Shown piece by piece: positions 6,480 to 10,384 of a DNA stretch of 10,384 nucleotides. How positions within the stretch are numbered: position 1 is the stretch's first letter; each line of letters starts with the position of its first letter. Location of the stretch: contig CAIJIA010000113.1 of NCBI GenBank assembly GCA_903820655.1, forward strand, positions 1 to 10,384. Direction: 5' to 3'. The position numbers and the translations under genes are program-made. The stretch is from an uncultured Chloroflexota bacterium (GTDB lineage: Bacteria > Chloroflexota > Limnocylindria > Limnocylindrales > Limnocylindraceae). The notes below the pieces were generated by a model. It ran no database searches. It was not told the origin of the DNA and saw only the letters and a program-made list of their open reading frames with translations.

Positions 6480-7871
6480 ATGTTTCTTGACATTGTAGAG
6501 ATCCATCTGGCAGCTGGGCGTGGCGGCGATGGCGCATCGACGATGCGTCGTGAGTCGCATGTGCCGCGCGGCGGTCCTGACGGCGGTGACGGCGGCCGCG
6601 GCGGCAGCATCTACGTTGCGGTCGATACGGGGCAAACAACCTTGCGAGACTTCGAGGTGAAGCGTCGGTACGTTGCGGGCGATGCCAGCCAAGGCGGCAA
6701 CAAGACGTCGCACGGTAAGGCGGGTCGCGACTTGGTGATTGGGGTTCCGCCAGGCACCGCGATCTTTGATGCAAAGAGCGGCGACCTCATCGCCGATCTC
6801 GTTTCACGTGAGCAGCATGTGCTGTTGGTGCGTGGTGGCCGCGGCGGGCTCGGGAATGCGCACTTCACGACAGCGACACATCAGGCGCCGCGACACGCGC
6901 AAAAAGGGGAGCCGGGCGAGATGCGCGAAGTGCGTTTTGAGCTACGCCTGATCGCTGACGTTGGCCTCGTAGGGCTACCGAATGCAGGGAAGTCCACGCT
7001 CCTCGCCGCCATCACCGCGGCGCAGCCAAAGATTGGCGACTACGCCTTCACCACCCTTGAGCCGAATCTCGGGGTACTGGAACTAGGCATTGACGACGGG
7101 CGCCGACCGACCGTTGCCGATCTCCCAGGGCTGATTGAGGGGGCATCGATCGGTGCGGGACTCGGCTTCGCCTTCTTGCGACACGCCTCTCGAACACGCG
7201 TGCTGGTGCACGTGGTGGACGCCTCAGCTCCAGATCCGGTGCGCGATGCTGCGATCATTCGTACAGAGCTTGAGGCGCATAATCCGGCGCTCCTCGAGAA
7301 GACAACTCTTATTGCCCTCAACAAACTTGATCGCCCAGAAGCGAAGGCCCGTGAGGCGGAACTCACCGCCGCGTTCCGTGAGCTTGGCCTGCATGTGCTG
7401 CCAATCTCTGCCGCGGGCGGCGAGCGCGGCGAGGGGATCGCTGCGCTGCGCGATGCCTTGGCCGACCTCTTGCCCGACGCAGAGACACTCTCGTATCCCG
7501 CCGAGCCGGCGGGCGTGGTGGTACATCGCATTAATCCGATCGCCTCGATTGGCTTCGAGGTCAGCCGCGAGGGTGAAGGGTTCCGTGTCCGCGGTAAGGC
7601 CATTGAGCGACTCGTTCACCAGACCGACTTTGCTCGCGAAGAATCTGCTGAGCGCTTCCAGCACGAGCTCGCCCGACAGGGGATTGAGTCTGCGTTGCGA
7701 AAGGCAGGCTGTCGCAGTGGCGACACCGTTACGATCGGCGAACTCTCACTCGAGTGGGATGACCCTGATGACGCGTCGCTGCTTAACGCGGCGGAAGAGG
7801 CGGAGGCCCTCGAGCTTGATGGTGTGCTCTTGGCTGCAACGCCAAATAACGACGGGGAGAGCGAAGGGTGA
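6480..7871 (+). CDS. obgE: Obg-family GTPase, ribosome assembly factor
   Basis: Essential GTPase that acts in maturation of the large ribosomal subunit and in stress and cell-cycle control. The 463-residue product has the three-domain Obg order. A glycine-rich Obg fold comes first (about 1-157, MFLDIVEIHLAAGRGGDGA, then several GGRGG-type repeats). The G domain has G1 GLPNAGKST (165-173), G3 DLPG (214-217), G4 NKLD (281-284) and a SAAGG G5-like loop. The C-terminal OCT domain (about 345-415, FRVRGKAIERL) is the variant typical of Gram-positives and Chloroflexota. A short acidic tail follows. The ATG at 6480 is the family start; the open frame upstream lies inside the peptidase gene. No Shine-Dalgarno sequence precedes it and the gap to the upstream TAA is 4 bases, so translation is probably by coupling. 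rplU and rpmA, often found just upstream of obgE, are absent. Confidence 0.95.
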   Translation: MFLDIVEIHLAAGRGGDGASTMRRESHVPRGGPDGGDGGRGGSIYVAVDTGQTTLRDFEVKRRYVAGDASQGGNKTSHGKAGRDLVIGVPPGTAIFDAKSGDLIADLVSREQHVLLVRGGRGGLGNAHFTTATHQAPRHAQKGEPGEMREVRFELRLIADVGLVGLPNAGKSTLLAAITAAQPKIGDYAFTTLEPNLGVLELGIDDGRRPTVADLPGLIEGASIGAGLGFAFLRHASRTRVLVHVVDASAPDPVRDAAIIRTELEAHNPALLEKTTLIALNKLDRPEAKAREAELTAAFRELGLHVLPISAAGGERGEGIAALRDALADLLPDAETLSYPAEPAGVVVHRINPIASIGFEVSREGEGFRVRGKAIERLVHQTDFAREESAERFQHELARQGIESALRKAGCRSGDTVTIGELSLEWDDPDDASLLNAAEEAEALELDGVLLAATPNNDGESEG

Positions 7872-8545
7872 GCGGCATCGGCATTCTTGGTGGCACCTTC
7901 GACCCGATTCATGACGGTCACCTAGCCCTCGGTCAGGCTGCATACGAGCTACTGAAGCTTGACCACGTGCTCTTCGTTCCTGCCGCACGACCTCCGCATA
8001 AGGTTGCCGATCGGGTCACTGATCCTGAAGTTCGCTGCCGCATGGTCGAACTTGCAATCGCTGGGAATCCAGCCTTTGAGATGAGTCGCATGGAGATTGA
8101 CCGCCCTGGCCTCTCCTACACGATTGATACGCTCCGAGCCATCACCGCGGAGCGACGCGAAGGTGGCGCTGCGCCAGAGCTTACGTTGATCCTCTCCGTT
8201 GAGTCACTCCTCGGATTCAATGAGTGGGAAGACGCAACAGGCATCCTCGATCTGGCGCGGGTCGCAGCACTGCCGCGGCCCGGCACACCAACTCCAGACC
8301 GCGCCTGGCTCACGCGCCACTTCCCAGGGCGTGAGGACCGCTTCCTCTATCTCGATGGTTTCCATCTCTCTCACGCCAGCCGAGAGTTACGCGCATTGGC
8401 CGCACGTGGCCGATCACTGCGCTACCTCGTACCTGACGCAGTTGCCGACCTCATTCGACGCGAGGGTCTCTACCGCGGTCGACCAGAGCTAGTACTTGAG
8501 CGCCCTGTTGAAGTGGAAGATGTGCCCGTTGATCCAGCCTCGTAA
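7868..8545 (+). CDS. nadD: Nicotinate-nucleotide adenylyltransferase
   Basis: Transfers AMP from ATP to nicotinate mononucleotide to give deamido-NAD, in cytoplasmic NAD synthesis. The 225-residue product begins GIGILGGTFDPIHDGHL, containing the GGTFDPxHxGH nucleotidylyltransferase signature, and has FVPAARPPHK after the first strand-helix unit. It ends with RYLVPDAVADLI...GLY, typical of NadD. Two family motifs differ: ILSVES stands where most NadD proteins have IGADS, and HASRELR where ISSTxIR is usual, although the S....R spacing is kept. It starts at a GTG that overlaps the obgE stop (GTGA), with GGGGAG 8 bases upstream. The obgE-nadD-rsfS order is common in bacteria and strengthens the call over other nucleotidyltransferases. 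Confidence 0.9.
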   Translation: MSGIGILGGTFDPIHDGHLALGQAAYELLKLDHVLFVPAARPPHKVADRVTDPEVRCRMVELAIAGNPAFEMSRMEIDRPGLSYTIDTLRAITAERREGGAAPELTLILSVESLLGFNEWEDATGILDLARVAALPRPGTPTPDRAWLTRHFPGREDRFLYLDGFHLSHASRELRALAARGRSLRYLVPDAVADLIRREGLYRGRPELVLERPVEVEDVPVDPAS

Positions 8546-8553
8546 TCGCACAA

Positions 8554-8565
8554 CCGCTAGTGCGG
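8554..8565 (+). repeat. Small inverted repeat next to the rsfS -10 hexamer
   Basis: CCGC and GCGG flank a 4-base TAGT centre, and the copy ends exactly where the candidate TACGCT hexamer of rsfS begins. An overlapping alternative pairing (CGCAC 8548-8552 with GTGCG 8560-8564) is also possible. It could be an operator, a weak hairpin after nadD, or chance. Confidence 0.25.
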
Positions 8566-8577
8566 TACGCTGAGGGC
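8566..8577 (+). promoter_or_regulatory. Candidate leaderless start of rsfS: TACGCT hexamer plus six bases to ATG
   Basis: TACGCT (8566-8571, TAnnnT form) is followed by six bases and then the rsfS ATG at 8578. A transcript starting the usual 7 or so bases after a -10 box would begin at or next to the A of the ATG. The only purine-rich bases before the ATG (GAGGG) end one base from it, too close for a normal Shine-Dalgarno site. No -35 match is seen at 16-18 bases. The same geometry occurs at galE. Confidence 0.45.
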
Positions 8578-8946
8578 ATGTCAACCAAACAGCAAACTGC
8601 TATCGAGCCGCATGACCTTGCGCGAAAGGTAGCCCTCCTCGCGGAAGAGAAGAAGGCGGCTGACATCCTTGTTCTGGACGTCAGCGGCCTCACCACCGTC
8701 ACTGAGGCGTTTGTGATCTGCACCGGCGGCTCTGAGCCACAACTTGCCGCGATCACCGAGAGCATCGTTAGCGGAATGGCTGAAGTTGGCATCACTCCGG
8801 CGCACCGCCATCGTGCGGCGGCTTCGCACTGGATCGTTCTGGATTATGGAAGCGTGATCGTGCATATCTTTACGCCGCCAGAGCGCGACTTCTACAAGCT
8901 TGAACAGCTCTGGTCTGATGCGAAGGTGCTCGTCCGAATCCAGTAG
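8578..8946 (+). CDS. rsfS: Ribosomal silencing factor RsfS
   Basis: Binds ribosomal protein uL14 on the 50S subunit and blocks joining with 30S, lowering translation in starvation or stationary phase. The 122-residue product spans the whole RsfS/Iojap fold: KAADILVLDVSGLTTVTEAFVI (first strand and turn), an SHWIVLDYGSVIVHIF core and the closing RDFYKLEQLWSDA segment, all characteristic of the family. The ATG at 8578 is preferred to an in-frame GTG at 8560, which has no ribosome site and would place the candidate -10 hexamer inside the gene. It is 32 bases after nadD, the standard nadD-rsfS order, but seems to have its own start signal, so it may be both co-transcribed with obgE-nadD and expressed alone. 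Its stop faces that of galE at a distance of two bases. Confidence 0.94.
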   Translation: MSTKQQTAIEPHDLARKVALLAEEKKAADILVLDVSGLTTVTEAFVICTGGSEPQLAAITESIVSGMAEVGITPAHRHRAAASHWIVLDYGSVIVHIFTPPERDFYKLEQLWSDAKVLVRIQ

Positions 8947-8951
8947 CGCTA
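8944..8951. other. Convergent stop codons in an 8-bp palindrome
   Basis: TAGCGCTA comprises the rsfS stop TAG on the plus strand, two bases, and the galE stop TAG read on the minus strand. There is no room for a terminator between the genes, so each transcript must run into the other gene or be stopped inside it. Confidence 0.9.
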
Positions 8952-9920
8952 CTTCGGGAGCAGGCTCTTCACAATCCGATTGATATCGCTCTGACGTGGG
9001 CGCCAACCTAACTCACTCCGTGCCCGGGAGATATCGGCCACGAGTCGGGGCGGATCACCGGCACGGCGGGGGTGCTCCTGCACCTCAATGCGCACGCCAG
9101 TGGCCTTCTCGACGGCCTTGATCACTTCACGAATACTTGTGCCTGCGCCGCTCCCAATGTTGATGGCGCTGAAGCCTTGCGCCTCTTCGGCGGCGAGCTT
9201 CTCAATCGCGGCAAGGTGGGCGGCGGCAACGTCGGCAACATGCACATAGTCACGGACGGCGGTGCGGTCAGGGGTGGCGTAATCGTTCCCGTAGATCGGG
9301 AATGGCTCCCCTGCCAGGGCGGCGCTCATCAGGCGTGGCAGCAAATGTGTCTCGGGGTTGTGTCGCTCTGCAACCAGTTCTGTTGCCCCCGCAACATTGA
9401 AGTAGCGCAGTGCGATCGCGGTGAGCCCATGCGCGGCGGCGTAGGCGCGGAGCACCTGCTCAAAGGCGGCCTTGGTTGCTCCGTACGGGTTGACTGGCGC
9501 GAGGGGGAGATCTTCATGGAGCACGCTTGAGGATGGGGCGCCATAGACCGCGGCACTTGAGGAGAAGATCAGACGCTTCACGCCGACGGCAATGGCTGCG
9601 TCTAGCAGGGTGATGCTACCAACAAGGTTTGCCTTGAAGTAGCGCTCTGGCTGGGCCACGCTATCGGCAACGATGCTGAGCGCCCCAATGTGCAGGATCG
9701 TGTCAACCCGCGCATCGCGCAGCAGGCTCTGCATGCGATCTCCGTCGGCGTAACTGCCAACGATTGAGGAGGCCTCATTAGGGATCGTGTCGGCGTGTCC
9801 CGCTGAGAGGTCGTCCAGGATGACGACACGATGTCCGGCGGCGATCAGGGCATTGGCACTTGTAGCGCCGATGTATCCAGCCCCACCAGTTACCAGGATT
9901 GTGCGTGGCTCTAACGTCAT
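8949..9920 (-). CDS. galE: UDP-glucose 4-epimerase (GalE-type NAD-dependent epimerase)
   Basis: Interconverts UDP-glucose and UDP-galactose through a bound NAD, supplying galactose for surface polysaccharides or allowing galactose use. The 323-residue product is an extended short-chain dehydrogenase: the Rossmann motif GGAGYIG at 12-18, the Asp-Asp after the second strand (LDDLSAG), the FSSSAAVYG strand with the catalytic Ser (121-122) and the Tyr146/Lys150 pair in YGATK. RYFNVAGA follows, and RAGDPPRLVADISRA and LGWRP near the end are GalE-like. Length is typical. Related UDP-sugar epimerases share these motifs, so exact substrate is less certain than the family. The ATG at 9920 (minus strand) has no Shine-Dalgarno sequence; the upstream gene ends 9 bases before it. 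Confidence 0.9.
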   Translation of the reverse strand: MTLEPRTILVTGGAGYIGATSANALIAAGHRVVILDDLSAGHADTIPNEASSIVGSYADGDRMQSLLRDARVDTILHIGALSIVADSVAQPERYFKANLVGSITLLDAAIAVGVKRLIFSSSAAVYGAPSSSVLHEDLPLAPVNPYGATKAAFEQVLRAYAAAHGLTAIALRYFNVAGATELVAERHNPETHLLPRLMSAALAGEPFPIYGNDYATPDRTAVRDYVHVADVAAAHLAAIEKLAAEEAQGFSAINIGSGAGTSIREVIKAVEKATGVRIEVQEHPRRAGDPPRLVADISRARSELGWRPRQSDINRIVKSLLPK

Positions 9921-9932
9921 AGAGAGAGTCTA
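9921..9932 (-). promoter_or_regulatory. Candidate leaderless start of galE: TAGACT hexamer plus six bases to ATG
   Basis: Read on the minus strand, TAGACT (9932-9927) is followed by CTCTCT and then the galE ATG. The hexamer contains the TAG stop codon of the upstream gene. No purine-rich ribosome site exists in this pyrimidine-rich gap, so initiation must be leaderless or coupled to translation of the upstream gene. No -35 match is seen at the normal distance. Confidence 0.45.
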
Positions 9933-10384
9933 CGCGATGGAGTCACGCTCTTCGCTTGCAACGATGCGCTCGCACCAGGTGAGGAGTTCGCCTTCAGCAT
10001 TTGCCACGCGGCGATGTGCGACGTCATCAACGAGTCGCGCAAGGAGTGCCGCGACCCATGGGCCCGGGGTGCGACCGAGTCGCGCCACTAGCTGATCGCC
10101 CCCGATGGCGAGATCGCTCGCTGCGGCGGGAAGTTGCAGGGTGTCCGCCTCCGCGCATGCGTTGAGGAGTGCAGTGGCGGCGCCGCTGGCCCGACCTGCG
10201 GCAACTCGACGCCGAATCTGCCGTGCCGCATCTCGCGGGTCACCAGTGGTGGCGGCAGCCACGATGCGGAGGGAGGGTCCATCGAGGAGGCCGCGCTCGA
10301 CCTCAGCCTCTGCAACTTCGACGGCACGATCGAGCACACGAACCTGCTGAATCGCTGCAACGGTTGCACGTGGTCGGCGCCACG
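9930..10384 (-). CDS. Probable CCA-adding tRNA nucleotidyltransferase, C-terminal part, cut by the window edge
   Basis: The minus-strand frame is open from the right edge to a TAG at 9932-9930, so 150 C-terminal residues are visible and the catalytic nucleotidyltransferase head is not. Near the end, the pattern 'IGGDQLVARLGRTPGPWVAALLARLVDDVAHRRV.N' matches in spacing the 'I.G.dL...G..pGp.ig.iL..l...v.dg...n' element at the C-terminus of bacterial CCA-adding or poly(A)-polymerase-like enzymes, which attach or repair the CCA end of tRNA. The segment before it is helical, rich in Ala and Arg. A GTG at 10337 could be read as a start but the frame and helical character continue upstream, so truncation is more likely. 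The gene reads into galE with 9 bases between stop and ATG. Confidence 0.6.
   Translation of the reverse strand, partial: WRRPRATVAAIQQVRVLDRAVEVAEAEVERGLLDGPSLRIVAAATTGDPRDAARQIRRRVAAGRASGAATALLNACAEADTLQLPAAASDLAIGGDQLVARLGRTPGPWVAALLARLVDDVAHRRVANAEGELLTWCERIVASEERDSIA

Noticed and set aside
7135..7914. Plus-strand frame of 259 codons inside obgE
   Set aside because: Alternate frame of obgE; Ser/Arg-rich product without motifs, while the obgE frame carries the G motifs.
1..10384. Search for mobile elements, CRISPR arrays, toxin-antitoxin or defence genes, riboswitches and long direct repeats
   Set aside because: Nothing beyond short hairpins was seen by eye; the window is ordinary core genome with very short gaps.

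Overview
The window is a compact stretch (about 60% G+C) of core bacterial housekeeping genes with almost no non-coding DNA; no gap between genes exceeds about 150 bases. I see no mobile element, phage gene, CRISPR array, tRNA or rRNA. The order pyrG, then a MipB-type transaldolase, then rho recalls the pyrG-tal-rho neighbourhood of Bacillus, and obgE-nadD-rsfS is also a widespread order. The Rho lacks the very long N-terminal insert usual in Actinobacteria. High G+C, short gaps and TAnnnT-type -10 hexamers would fit a Chloroflexota lineage with a compact genome, possibly of the Limnocylindria kind. This placement is inference from gene content only, and an actinobacterial-like lineage is not excluded.

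Layout. Bases 1-795 hold the 3' part of an EamA/DMT-family membrane transporter. Bases 862-2601 encode CTP synthase, 2646-3302 transaldolase and 3450-4856 transcription terminator Rho, the last with its own recognisable promoter (TTGACG, 17 bases, TAGAGT). Bases 4943-8946 form a tight four-gene cluster on the same strand: a membrane-anchored LysM/M23 peptidoglycan peptidase, the ribosome-assembly GTPase ObgE (4 bases later), nicotinate-nucleotide adenylyltransferase NadD (4-base GTGA overlap), and the ribosomal silencing factor RsfS (32 bases later, with its own likely start signal). On the other strand, galE (8949-9920) converges on rsfS with only two bases between the stop codons. It is preceded by the C-terminal end of a gene that looks like a CCA-adding tRNA nucleotidyltransferase and runs off the right edge.

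How they work together. Nucleotide supply (PyrG), pentose-phosphate carbon shuffling (transaldolase), transcription termination (Rho), cell-wall hydrolysis (M23), ribosome maturation and dormancy (ObgE, RsfS), NAD synthesis (NadD), sugar-nucleotide supply for the envelope (GalE) and tRNA 3'-end maintenance are all growth functions. I do not see a novel defence, mobile or biosynthetic system. The most interesting signals are regulatory. Two genes (rsfS and galE) have a TAnnnT hexamer ending exactly 6 bases before the ATG, with no usable Shine-Dalgarno sequence, which suggests leaderless mRNAs. At two junctions the TAG stop codon of the upstream gene is itself the first half of a TAGACT hexamer. 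The pyrG leader holds a strong 9-bp hairpin. NadD departs from two family motifs.
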